Shown: positions 35,298 through 43,903 of the stretch, one piece after another
Position numbering within the stretch: the stretch's first letter is position 1
Layout of the letters: each line of letters starts with the position of its first letter
NCBI GenBank assembly: GCA_021325145.1
Contig: JAJPHR010000006.1
Location: 1-64,000, forward strand
Source: Verrucomicrobiota bacterium
GTDB lineage: Bacteria > Verrucomicrobiota > Verrucomicrobiia > Limisphaerales > Pedosphaeraceae
Direction: 5' to 3'
DNA: 64,000 nucleotides
Notes under the pieces: model-generated
The model's database searches: none
What the model saw: only the letters and a program-made list of their open reading frames with translations
What the model was told of the DNA's origin: nothing
Position numbers and translations under genes: made by a program

Positions 35298-36053
35298 CTA
35301 TGCACCCAAAGCTCCCAGCAACGACCTTATTTCCTCGTCCACCTCCTCCGGGCTGCCGACCGTGCTGGCAATTTCCGCGCGGAACAGCTCCCGAAACCGC
35401 TGCCGCATCCGGTGGATCGCCGAGGTGACCGCACTCACCGACAACCCCAAGCGCCCCGCCGCAGCTTCATAGGACGTGTTCCTGGGATCTCCCATTAGAA
35501 ACTCCTTGAGAATTTCAAACCGTTCCGCCTGGCCCGCCGCTGTGGACTCCGCTGCGAGGTTTTTGGCCACTTGTTCCACCACTGCGTTAGCCCAGCGTCG
35601 CTCGAAAATTCGCTCCGGAGTTTCCCCATGAACGGGCTCCGCCAAATACCGTTGCTCCGCCGGTTCCGCATCGATGGAAATCACCTCCACTCCGCCACCG
35701 CGCTTGAATCGTTTTGATTTGTCGCGTTCGTTGTTCAGGAAGTTGTTCAACGATGCCAGTAGAAAGGACCGGAACTTCCCCTTGGCCGGGTCCACCTTGC
35801 CCAGGGCCTTTTTTTCCAGCAGGAACGCGAAAAAAGCCTGGGTCAAATCCTGGGCTTCATGCGCATCATATCCCTGTCTTCGCACATACGCGTACAGCGG
35901 ATACCAATAGGCCCGGCACAATCGCTCCAGGGCCTCCAACACGTGCGGCGATTGGCTATCGCCCGCGGCCAGCACCACTGACCAATGCGTGGGATGAAAC
36001 TGGGGAGAGCCTTCTCCACCTCCAAGACCCGGTTCGGACGGTTGTATCGCCAT
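35298..36053 (-). CDS. ECF-type RNA polymerase sigma factor
   Basis: The 251-residue product has sigma region 2 (about 45-120: PLYAYVRRQGYDAHEAQDLTQ, then AKGKFRSFLLASLNNFLNNE) and region 4 (about 185-235: TSYEAAAGRLGLSVSAVTSAIH, a helix-turn-helix). ATG 36053 is preferred because GAAGG lies six bases before it; the longer frame adds 60 non-family residues. No anti-sigma gene is adjacent; the kinase directly downstream is the probable controlling partner, as in kinase-linked ECF groups. Target promoters are unknown. Confidence 0.88.
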   Translation of the reverse strand: MAIQPSEPGLGGGEGSPQFHPTHWSVVLAAGDSQSPHVLEALERLCRAYWYPLYAYVRRQGYDAHEAQDLTQAFFAFLLEKKALGKVDPAKGKFRSFLLASLNNFLNNERDKSKRFKRGGGVEVISIDAEPAEQRYLAEPVHGETPERIFERRWANAVVEQVAKNLAAESTAAGQAERFEILKEFLMGDPRNTSYEAAAGRLGLSVSAVTSAIHRMRQRFRELFRAEIASTVGSPEEVDEEIRSLLGALGA

Positions 36054-36247
36054 ACAAAGCCTTCGATTGACCGGCGTTGAATTTAGAGCTTTGACCCTCG
36101 CTTTGCACGGGCAAAACGCAGGGCTGAGTGAGGCTGGGTCGTTGGACGAATGCACCCGAGAACATACAGGTTGCGCCGCTCGATCACACGTCCAGCGTTG
36201 GACTAGAACTGGGACAGGGTTGCGCTGACGCAAAGCGCGCTACCCGT

Positions 36248-38050
36248 TTACCTGATCAAGCGGTAAAATGTTTCCGCGTTGCTGGTGGGAATGGTCACCT
36301 GCGCATTGCCGTTGGTGATTAGGACGGTGTGGCTGTCGTTTGACCAGGGGGCGACCGGATTAAGTGTGCTTTGCAAATGGTATCCGGGGAAACTGTTGGT
36401 TGGCCAGGAAACAATCAGACTGCTGCCGTTGTTCAACGCGCTCAAGGTCGGCAGAGGAAGCAGGCCATAGACATTCAACCGATTGGAAAACGTAGCCATG
36501 TAAACTTTTCCGTTCGCCACTGTCGGTGCCACGAACTTGGCATAGTTGCCCAGGCCGTCGCGTGAACTGAGCATGTCCGAATTCCAGAGTTCGGTGGCGA
36601 CGTTCAGCGCGTTGTACGCGTGCAATGTCCCGGCTACGACCGCCTGGTTCGCGCTGCTGAGGGTGTTGACCGAGGCCCAAACGATGCCGCTGTTGGCGTT
36701 CGTGCCATTCGCGGAAAGCGACAGGATGCCGCCCGGCTGGCCGGATCCTCCTACGCCTGCATTTTGCGAATAGACATTCGTTGAAGCGAATTTTCCCATC
36801 ACGCGGTCGAACTTGTACTGCCGCAGGTGGTCGCTTGTCGCCGGCCAGATATACGCGTAAGAGCCGTTTGGAGCGTCCCACCACACCGCGCCGCCATGAA
36901 TCTGATGCGAACCGATATTCCAGCTTTGCACAATGTTCGTGTCCGCCGTCGCGCCGACTCCGCCCATGTTGTCGCGATTGACGAGGTAGAGCCCGCCGTT
37001 TTTGCCTCCGGAGAAGAGCAATGATGTGCCCGGAACCAGCAGCAGCCCGCCCGAACCCAGATCGCTGTCACTGCTGTTTAGGCTGCTCCAGTTGAACGGA
37101 GTAAACCAGCTCGCGCGCGTTAAATTGCCCCCGCTCCTGGTCAGCTTGAGGAAGGACTCGCCGAAATTCACGGACCCGTCGAAGGTGCCATTGCCGGTGG
37201 AAATGTATATATTGCCATTCGTATCCGCCGCCGGTCCCTGGTTGCTCATCCAAATCCCGGCCTGCGAACCGCTGGGATTCGCATTAAAGGAAATAGGCGC
37301 TTGCAGCAGGTTGCTTGTATTGTACCCGACGACCCAGCCGTGATAAGGGGTCCAATCGCAATGCGAAGACCAGGTGATATACACGTAGCCATTGACGAGC
37401 AGCAGCCCAGGGCGCTGGTTTTGCTTGAATGGGTCGAAAATCACCCCGCTATTGGTCACGGCGATGACGACCGGGCTGTTTGACACTTCCAGTCCGGTGG
37501 TTAGGTCGAGGGCGTGCAGGCGCTGGACGAAGTTGGTGAGGTTTTCCTTGGTGCGTGCCACCAAGTACAAGGTTGAGGAGGCTGGGTCGATCACCGGTGT
37601 GCCGACGATGCCAAAAGCGCCGCTGAAATCTTTGTAGTTGCCGCTGCAGGCTCCGGTCATATCGGTATTTCGAGGGGCAACAATGTTATTAATCGGGCTG
37701 ATCAATCGGTTGGTCCAGTATGCGGCGGTTACGGTTGGGTCATCTGCGTCGAATGCGTAGATCGAGTCGTTGACCGTGCAGACGATTACGAGGTTATGCG
37801 CGCCCGCGCCGGGAATATTGACATTGGTCGCTATGAGTGGCTGGGCATAAATTTGATCGTCCACCGCTCGCGTGTAAAGCAGGCCAAAGGAGTTGGTGTT
37901 GACGTTGTTGGTGTTCAGAATTGTTTCCTGAAGATTCATGCCGGTGCGGCCGTTGTCATTGTGTTGCGTGAGCACGGCAACGGGGCTGGCTTGGACGGAT
38001 GCCGCCAGCCACAGGCAGCAAAGAATGAGCGGGGTTTTTTGACGGGACAT
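36248..38050 (-). CDS. Secreted beta-propeller (PQQ-like) protein with C-terminal FYR module
   Basis: The 600-residue protein has a signal peptide (LILCCLWLAASVQA), followed by propeller blades with motifs such as NDSIYAFDADD, GTPVIDPASSTLYLVART, NGNIYISTGNGTFDG and NGGLYLVNRDNMGG. These resemble PQQ-enzyme repeats, but I see no residues showing bound quinone. The last 65 residues are a separate beta domain ending FYRLIR, shared in style with the proteins at 38996-41674 and 42882-43880. It is probably exported to the envelope; the role is unknown. It ends 195 bp upstream of the sigma-factor start and runs in the same direction. Confidence 0.75.
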   Translation of the reverse strand: MSRQKTPLILCCLWLAASVQASPVAVLTQHNDNGRTGMNLQETILNTNNVNTNSFGLLYTRAVDDQIYAQPLIATNVNIPGAGAHNLVIVCTVNDSIYAFDADDPTVTAAYWTNRLISPINNIVAPRNTDMTGACSGNYKDFSGAFGIVGTPVIDPASSTLYLVARTKENLTNFVQRLHALDLTTGLEVSNSPVVIAVTNSGVIFDPFKQNQRPGLLLVNGYVYITWSSHCDWTPYHGWVVGYNTSNLLQAPISFNANPSGSQAGIWMSNQGPAADTNGNIYISTGNGTFDGSVNFGESFLKLTRSGGNLTRASWFTPFNWSSLNSSDSDLGSGGLLLVPGTSLLFSGGKNGGLYLVNRDNMGGVGATADTNIVQSWNIGSHQIHGGAVWWDAPNGSYAYIWPATSDHLRQYKFDRVMGKFASTNVYSQNAGVGGSGQPGGILSLSANGTNANSGIVWASVNTLSSANQAVVAGTLHAYNALNVATELWNSDMLSSRDGLGNYAKFVAPTVANGKVYMATFSNRLNVYGLLPLPTLSALNNGSSLIVSWPTNSFPGYHLQSTLNPVAPWSNDSHTVLITNGNAQVTIPTSNAETFYRLIR

Positions 38051-38160
38051 AATGATTCTGCTTTCGACAGTTTTACACAATATAACTGATGGCGAACAAT
38101 GTCTTTTACTCCAATCGGGAACAAAAGTAAAGAAATCGCTGCAAGGTCTCAGTCATCAGG

Positions 38161-38187
38161 CGGAGCGCGGAACTCCAGCTCTGCTCG
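38161..38187. repeat. Single arm of the NRPS-type palindromic repeat
   Basis: CGGAGCGCGGAACTCC followed by AGCTCTGCTCG differs by few bases from the arms found inside the NRPS gene at 20482-20554. No matching second arm is visible. It lies just past the stop codon of the LuxR-type regulator. Confidence 0.6.
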
Positions 38188-38219
38188 ATGATGCGCCACG
38201 CGTGCAACAGAACCCAGGC

Positions 38220-38840
38220 TCAGTCGCGGGCGGTGAGGACTTCGAGGGCACGCAATGTGGCCGAGGCGCGGTTTTCGGTTCCGAGCTTTTTATAGATGTG
38301 TTCCAGATGCTTTTTCGCCGTGGCCGGGCTGATGTCGAGGATGGTCCCAATTTCAGAATTGGTTTTGCCTTGGGCCATCCAAAGGAGGATTTCCGCCTCG
38401 CGAGGCGACAGCCCGAGGGCTTCCAGCGGTCGAGGCGATTTAAACTCAGGCCGGAATTTTGTCCGGTTCTGGCGCCGCCGCTCGAGGCGCGCGCGAATGG
38501 CGCCCAGCAATTCATCAACGCGAACGGGTTTGGCGAGATAATCGTCCGCGCCGAGGTCCATCCCGGCGCGCACATCTCCCCGTTCGGCTTTCGCGGTTAG
38601 GAAAATAAAAGGAATCCGCGCAGTCTGCGAATCGCCGCGAAGTGATTCGAGCACGGCATGTCCGTCGATTCCCGGCATGAGCAGGTCGCAAAGGATCAGA
38701 TCGGGCAACTCCCTTTTGGCGAGCGCCAGCCCTTCCGCGCCGCCCGCCGCAACGAGTGCCTGAAATCCTTCCAACTCCAGCACTTCCCTGAGATTGGTCC
38801 GCAGGTCGGGTTCGTCTTCAATAATCAGAATTTTGGTCAT
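38220..38840 (-). CDS. NarL/FixJ-type response regulator
   Basis: The 206-residue protein has a receiver domain (about 1-120) with KILIIEDEPD, the phosphorylated aspartate in LILCDLLMPGIDG, IPFIFLTAKAERGD and DDYLAKPVRVDEL, then a LuxR-type helix-turn-helix (about 140-200, LSPREAEILLWMAQGKTNSE, TAKKHLEHIYKKLG). It should activate or repress transcription upon phosphorylation. There is no histidine kinase next to it, so the partner is elsewhere. ATG 38840 starts directly at the receiver; an earlier in-frame codon adds six residues. Confidence 0.92.
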   Translation of the reverse strand: MTKILIIEDEPDLRTNLREVLELEGFQALVAAGGAEGLALAKRELPDLILCDLLMPGIDGHAVLESLRGDSQTARIPFIFLTAKAERGDVRAGMDLGADDYLAKPVRVDELLGAIRARLERRRQNRTKFRPEFKSPRPLEALGLSPREAEILLWMAQGKTNSEIGTILDISPATAKKHLEHIYKKLGTENRASATLRALEVLTARD

Positions 38841-38995
38841 AGCGGCGTTGGTATCCAATTTCTGCCAAAAATCACCGGGATTGTAAACAGTTTTGTTTAT
38901 ATTTTTTCAGAAGTGCCACTTCCGGGACGTGTCCGGCGGCATACGCCGTTCGGCTAATTGACCAACTCCGCCGTTTACCCGACCTTCACCCCCTG

Positions 38996-41674
38996 ATGAG
39001 CAGGAGATTTCTGAGTATAATACTGACTATCGCGGGTGTCTGGACGGGCGCCCTGGCTGCCCGGGGCGTGGTCGCCACCACGAACCCCATTGTCTTTGTC
39101 ACGCAGCCGCCTATACCGCGCGAATTGAACAGCACGGTATCCAACACGTTCTTGTCCGTCGTCACGATTTTTGGAAATCACCTGTCCGACACCGCGCACG
39201 CGGCCCGCGGCGGGGATTTGTGGCTCCGCTATACCAATGGCGTCCTGCTGAACCTGACTCGTGCCGCTGGCTACGGCGTCTATGGGACGCAGCATACCAA
39301 CGGCATCGCCGTGCGCGACCCGCAAATCCATTGGAGCGGCGGCAGGGTCCTGTTCAGCATGGTTGTTGGCGCGCCCACTTCGCCCACCGATACCAACACT
39401 TTTTTTTGGCAATTGTACGAATTGACGAACCTGAGCGCCGTGATCGCCAACTCAAATACCCCGCCGGTCATAGTCAAGGTGCCAAATCAGCCGGCGAACT
39501 ACAATAACGTCAGCCCCTACTACACCAGCACTGGCCGGCTGATTTTTACCAGCGACCGTCCGCTGAACAACCAGTCTTTTCTCTATCCACAGCGTGATGA
39601 ATACAAAGGCGCGCCCACCGTTACCGGCACCTACAGCCTCGATCCGGCCACGGGCGATTTGCGTTTGCTCCAACATCTGCCCAGCGGCGGCTTCAATCCT
39701 TTCGTGGACAGCTTCGGGCGTTTGGTTGTGACGCGTTGGGATCATTTGGTGCAGGACGCCAATGCCACCGACGACCGACTGGGCCGTTCCACGAATGGGG
39801 CGCTGGATTTTCTCAGCGAAACTCCGAACGCGTTCACGCAATCCACGAATCTCCTCGAAACCTTTCCCGAACCGGTGGATTTCGACACCAATTATGCCGC
39901 GGCGCTCGGAGTGAATCCAAACGGCTTCAACCTGCTGCTCCCCTGGGCGCTGGACCAAAATGGCGGGAATGAAGAAGTGCTCAATCACGTCGGACGCCAT
40001 GAATTGGTCTTCAGTGGACTGCCTTCCTTCACCAACGATCCGAATCTTTTCGCCTTCAGCAATTCACCGTCACGCGCGGTTTTCGGCATTGAAAGCGCCA
40101 ATACGAATTATCTGGGCAGCCTGATTCAAATCACCGAGGATCCGCGCAATCCGGGGACCTATTTCGGCTTGGACGCGCAGGATATTTCTATCTTCGGCGG
40201 CGCGCATGCGGCCGGACAGATCATTACGCTCACGGGTGGAATGGGACTAAATCCCACTGGAATGGTTGTCAGTTATCTCACGCCCAAGGCGGGCTCTGTT
40301 GGACCGAATTCGTTCGGCCTTTATCGCAACCCGCTGCCGATGTCCGATGGCTCGCTCATTGCCGCCTTCACCCGCACGTTCACGAGCACCAACTTTGGTT
40401 TCGACACCAACCTGGGCACGGCTTCCGCGCCGATTTCCATGTATCAATTCCGATTGATGACCCTGGCGAACACCGGCAGCTCCTGGACCACCAACCAGTT
40501 GCTCACCGGCGGCTTGACCAATGTCGCGGTTTACTGGGATGGCGCTACCTTGGTGACCAATGCCGGGCCGCTCTGGGAATTGCAACCGGTGGAAGTGCGC
40601 GCTCGACCCGTTCCGCCGCTGATCAACACGGGAGTCGCCCCGATCGAACAACAAGTATTCGCCGACGAAGGCGTGGACTTGCCCACATTCCAGGCGGACC
40701 TCGCCCAACGCGGTCTGGCGCTCGTGGTCAGCCGCAACGTCACCGCCCGCGATGCCGCGGACAGGCAACAACCTTATAACCTCCAGGTGCCCGGCGGAGT
40801 TCAAACCCTCGGCACGAACACCGGCAAAATTTACAACATCACGCACCTGCAATATCTTCAGGCCGATTTCCTGCGCGGCTACACGCTCGGCGCCACGAAC
40901 ATCCAGCCCGGCCGCCGCGTGCTGGCAGTCCCCATGCACGCTGCGACAAATTTCAATTACGCGAGCAGCAAAACCAACGCGCCCCCCGGCGGCACCGAAC
41001 TCATGTCCGACGGCTCGCAAGCCACCATCATTCCCGCCGGACGCGCGGTCACGTGGCAGCTTACGGGTGTAACCAACGAAAGCATCGTCAAGGAGCGTTA
41101 TTGGATCAATTTCCGCCCGGGGGAAATCCGCACCTGCGCGAATTGCCACGGCATCAATGACAAGGACCAGGCCGGACGCCCCGCGCCCACCAACGCGCCG
41201 CTCGCCCTGCGCCAACTGCTGCACTATTGGAAAACAAATGCTGCCACGACCTATCCACTCACGGTCAGCCAGGGAACCGGCAGCGGCGCTTACGGCGCGG
41301 GTTCCATCCTGAGCCTCACCGCCAACCCGCCGCCCTCGGGTCAGGCTTTCGCGCAATGGAACGGTGCGGGAGTCAGTAACGCCACCGCCCCGACCACCTT
41401 ATTCATCATGCCGCCCACCAATACGGTGGTCAGCGCCACATACACGAACCTTCCAGCGCCCCAAATCAGTTCCACCCAGGCTGGAGCCGGAAACCAATTG
41501 CAAATCCAGAGCCTGGGAATAGCAGGCCAGGCCTACGTGCTGCAACGCACCACCAACTTCGTCAACTGGATTGACGTCAGCACCAACAACGCGGACACCG
41601 GCGGGCATTTTCTTTGGAATGTCCCGATTGATCCCACGACGCCGGGCCAGTTTTTCCGCGTGAGATTTCCGTGA
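38996..41674 (+). CDS. Secreted HzsA-like c-type heme protein with InlB-type repeat and C-terminal module
   Basis: This 892-residue protein has a signal peptide (IILTIAGVWTGALAARG). A long beta-rich region follows (about 25-690) with IVFVTQPPIPRE, GGDLWLRY, TSTGRLIFTSDRPL and GGFNPFVDSFGRLVVTRWDH, the pattern of proteins related to hydrazine synthase subunit alpha. One heme c site, CANCH, lies near residue 713 with RTCANCHGIND. Next comes an InlB-like beta repeat (YPLTVSQGTGSGAYGAGSIL) and a last 65-residue module ending FFRVRFP. HzsA-like proteins are widespread outside anammox bacteria and not evidence for hydrazine synthesis. A periplasmic redox role is likely. No partner oxidoreductase is adjacent. 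Confidence 0.75.
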   Translation: MSRRFLSIILTIAGVWTGALAARGVVATTNPIVFVTQPPIPRELNSTVSNTFLSVVTIFGNHLSDTAHAARGGDLWLRYTNGVLLNLTRAAGYGVYGTQHTNGIAVRDPQIHWSGGRVLFSMVVGAPTSPTDTNTFFWQLYELTNLSAVIANSNTPPVIVKVPNQPANYNNVSPYYTSTGRLIFTSDRPLNNQSFLYPQRDEYKGAPTVTGTYSLDPATGDLRLLQHLPSGGFNPFVDSFGRLVVTRWDHLVQDANATDDRLGRSTNGALDFLSETPNAFTQSTNLLETFPEPVDFDTNYAAALGVNPNGFNLLLPWALDQNGGNEEVLNHVGRHELVFSGLPSFTNDPNLFAFSNSPSRAVFGIESANTNYLGSLIQITEDPRNPGTYFGLDAQDISIFGGAHAAGQIITLTGGMGLNPTGMVVSYLTPKAGSVGPNSFGLYRNPLPMSDGSLIAAFTRTFTSTNFGFDTNLGTASAPISMYQFRLMTLANTGSSWTTNQLLTGGLTNVAVYWDGATLVTNAGPLWELQPVEVRARPVPPLINTGVAPIEQQVFADEGVDLPTFQADLAQRGLALVVSRNVTARDAADRQQPYNLQVPGGVQTLGTNTGKIYNITHLQYLQADFLRGYTLGATNIQPGRRVLAVPMHAATNFNYASSKTNAPPGGTELMSDGSQATIIPAGRAVTWQLTGVTNESIVKERYWINFRPGEIRTCANCHGINDKDQAGRPAPTNAPLALRQLLHYWKTNAATTYPLTVSQGTGSGAYGAGSILSLTANPPPSGQAFAQWNGAGVSNATAPTTLFIMPPTNTVVSATYTNLPAPQISSTQAGAGNQLQIQSLGIAGQAYVLQRTTNFVNWIDVSTNNADTGGHFLWNVPIDPTTPGQFFRVRFP

Positions 41675-41821
41675 GATCAACGTGCGCCAGTATGGAGTCC
41701 CGCATTTAGGCGGCAAGGTGCACACAAGGTAGGTGTGCAAAATGTCACACTGACTGAAGCCGGGACTTCAAACTTCAGAGTCTCTCCTCTCACTTGGAAT
41801 TTGCGGCGTGCTTTTGCGCGT

Positions 41822-42736
41822 TCACGGCGTTAAAATCTCCGGACGCAGCCGCCCAACATTCGCGCTCGGCATACGCTGATCGATGCTGCCGGCGACCGGT
41901 TTCTCGCGACCGACATGGCTGTCGCAGAATAGCACGTTCGCGGTGGCTTGATGCCGAAAATGTGCCGTGGCCTCGTTCAGATTCGTGCTGACATAAAAAA
42001 ATTCCTCGAGCATCGGGTTCGAAGGCGAGGCGGGAGCGAGGAACGTGTTCACTTGTGCCGCATCGGCCAGGAGGGCGATTCCGGTGGTGGAAACGAGTTT
42101 GGAAACATTCATCGGCTTGATGGGCGAGGAAAGGTGCAGGTTATAACCGTAACCGTACGCGGCGGCAGTCGCTTTAAGTTTGAATTGGGAAGAGGAGTAG
42201 TTAAGCGCGGGGCAGATCTCGATGCCGCGCCCCTGCAGGTACGGATAAAGTGCGCCCTGGGTTATGTCGAACGTGCGCTGGCCTTCGGTCCCGTTTTGCA
42301 GCCAGCCGAACCAATACGTTTGCCCGCCATTGGTCGGACCGAGAAGATACGCAAAAAAATTTCCGGCGTTGTCGTCGAGGTACATTTGAGCGGCGAAACC
42401 GAACTGATGCAGGCTGCTGGCGCATTGGACCCGTTGCGCGGAAGCCTTGCTCCGGTTCAGGGCCGGCAGGAGCAGCGCGGCAAGAATGGCGATGATTGCG
42501 ATGACGACGAGCAGTTCGACCAATGTAAATGCCCTGGCGCAGCGGGCGGGCTCGTGATCCTGATTGGAAACCAGATCCGGTTTTCGTTTGGCCAGGCTGG
42601 CCAGCGTGCGGCGTTTTTCCGGCTCTGTCAGACGCAGCCAGGAAGTAATTTCCGCCAGAGTTCTGAAGCACCCTGCGCAAAAGCCCGTCGCTGGGTCCAT
42701 TTGGCAAATCCGATTGCAAGGTGAATCTGTTTTCAA
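41822..42736 (-). CDS. DUF1289-pseudopilin fusion (type II secretion/IV pilin-like)
   Basis: A 304-residue product whose first 50 residues are a DUF1289 domain (four cysteines at 7, 11, 20 and 23; [23 protein letters not shown]). This continues in frame into a prepilin cleavage site (ARA before [20 protein letters not shown], cut after residue 69, Glu at +5) and a pseudopilin body with YLDDN and the C-terminal [10 protein letters not shown] motif common in the verrucomicrobial DUF1559-like pseudopilins. The start is TTG 42736, supported by GAGGA six bases upstream. There is no usable start codon between the two parts, so the fusion is translational. Prepilin peptidase would release the DUF1289 part in the cytoplasm (inference). 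Confidence 0.82.
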   Translation of the reverse strand: MKTDSPCNRICQMDPATGFCAGCFRTLAEITSWLRLTEPEKRRTLASLAKRKPDLVSNQDHEPARCARAFTLVELLVVIAIIAILAALLLPALNRSKASAQRVQCASSLHQFGFAAQMYLDDNAGNFFAYLLGPTNGGQTYWFGWLQNGTEGQRTFDITQGALYPYLQGRGIEICPALNYSSSQFKLKATAAAYGYGYNLHLSSPIKPMNVSKLVSTTGIALLADAAQVNTFLAPASPSNPMLEEFFYVSTNLNEATAHFRHQATANVLFCDSHVGREKPVAGSIDQRMPSANVGRLRPEILTP

Positions 42737-42881
42737 GGTAATTCCTCAGTTGGAACGGGGTACGGCCTCGGGCGGAGTGTGCCCGTCCCCATGGCGCACT
42801 CCGACACAGGCTATTTCTATCCAAAACCGAGTCATTACTTTCACGAACTTTCCTTCCGGGACGACGAGCGGGTTTGCTTTT

Positions 42882-43880
42882 TCACGGGCGCGTGGCCCGA
42901 ACACGATAAAATGCCGCGCTTGCTGGCGCGTTTGTGTCGGACAAAACCAATGCCCCATTCACGCCCGGCGTATCCGCGGTCGCATTCGTCCACGACCGAA
43001 AGTCGGTCGTTCGTTCGAGCGTGTAAAGCCAATTGGTGCGGCTGCTGAACTGGACTTGGTGGGAGCCGTTCACAAGTCCGGCCGTGATGGTGCTCAAAGG
43101 TGGCGAAGGAATCGTAATCGCAAGATTGTCCACCGCGCCGTGCGCGAGCAGCGAATCATAGTTGTCGCCAATGTCGCTGTAGCTGTTGATCGAAAAGGTG
43201 TCCACGCGGAAATCGGTGAACGTGGAAAAATCCGTCAACACCACGTTGTCCACCGGACCGAACGGCTCGTTTGTGGGCGTCAGGAGGGTCATCGTCGTAA
43301 CCAGCGTCTGGTTGCTGGCGGTGTACGTCATCTGAACGTGGAACGCATCCTCGTTGGTCATGACAAGTTCATCGAAGGCGTAGGCAAACGTAAAATTGGT
43401 CGAAATAAACGTCGGCGAGACTGTTTCCGGAATTGGCCCAAAGAGAGGATCCACGGCGTACGGAAAATAGTCGAACTCAGCCACGTTCACCGCATTGCTG
43501 ACTGCGCCCCGCACGTAACCATTCCGCGTCGCCTGCCCGAAATTCAGAAAGCCAATCGCCACTTGCAGGGGATCGGGTTTGTTCGGGTTCACGCCCGCTT
43601 GGATGTCGTGGAGCAGGAGGTCGAACGAGATTTGAAAATCGTCATCCTTGCCGAGAGTGGTTCCGAGGGGATGGTAGAAGTAACTGTTGGGTTGCGATGA
43701 ATCCCAGATGACCTCGAGATTCTGGTTGGTGGTGTTCCAGTGAAACAGATTCGAGTCACCAAAAACCCGCCAGCCATGGTCGGCGGGATTGGTGGAAAAG
43801 TCTTCGGTGATGGTTGCCGCGCCGGCCAGCGAAACGCAGGCCGCACAAACGAATAAGACGAGCATTCTTTTATAGTTCAT
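42882..43880 (-). CDS. Secreted hypothetical protein with C-terminal FYR module
   Basis: The 332-residue protein has a signal peptide (LVLFVCAACVSLAGA), followed by a beta-sandwich-like domain (about 25-265; ITEDFSTNPADHGWRVFGD, then FQISFDLLLHD), resembling lectin/laminin-G-type folds. The last 65 residues form a module with HQVQFSSRTNWLYTLERTTD and a terminal AAFYRVRATRP, matching the ends of the proteins at 36248-38050 and 38996-41674. It is probably a cell-surface or secreted glycan-related protein; no catalytic motif is visible. It lies directly downstream (minus strand) of the PEP-CTERM gene, 23 bp apart, so the two may be cotranscribed under the cobalamin riboswitch. Confidence 0.7.
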   Translation of the reverse strand: MNYKRMLVLFVCAACVSLAGAATITEDFSTNPADHGWRVFGDSNLFHWNTTNQNLEVIWDSSQPNSYFYHPLGTTLGKDDDFQISFDLLLHDIQAGVNPNKPDPLQVAIGFLNFGQATRNGYVRGAVSNAVNVAEFDYFPYAVDPLFGPIPETVSPTFISTNFTFAYAFDELVMTNEDAFHVQMTYTASNQTLVTTMTLLTPTNEPFGPVDNVVLTDFSTFTDFRVDTFSINSYSDIGDNYDSLLAHGAVDNLAITIPSPPLSTITAGLVNGSHQVQFSSRTNWLYTLERTTDFRSWTNATADTPGVNGALVLSDTNAPASAAFYRVRATRP

Positions 43881-43903
43881 GGGGTGTTGAATTAAGGTTT
43901 GAA

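Noticed and set aside
38996..41674. Hydrazine synthase and an anammox-type metabolism
   Set aside because: Only a distant HzsA-like architecture with one heme site is present; no HzsB/C or hydrazine dehydrogenase genes occur, and such relatives are common in non-anammox bacteria.
41719..41740. TGCACAC/GTGTGCA hairpin downstream of the HzsA-like gene as terminator
   Set aside because: No T-run follows on either strand; it may only be part of the REP-like region.
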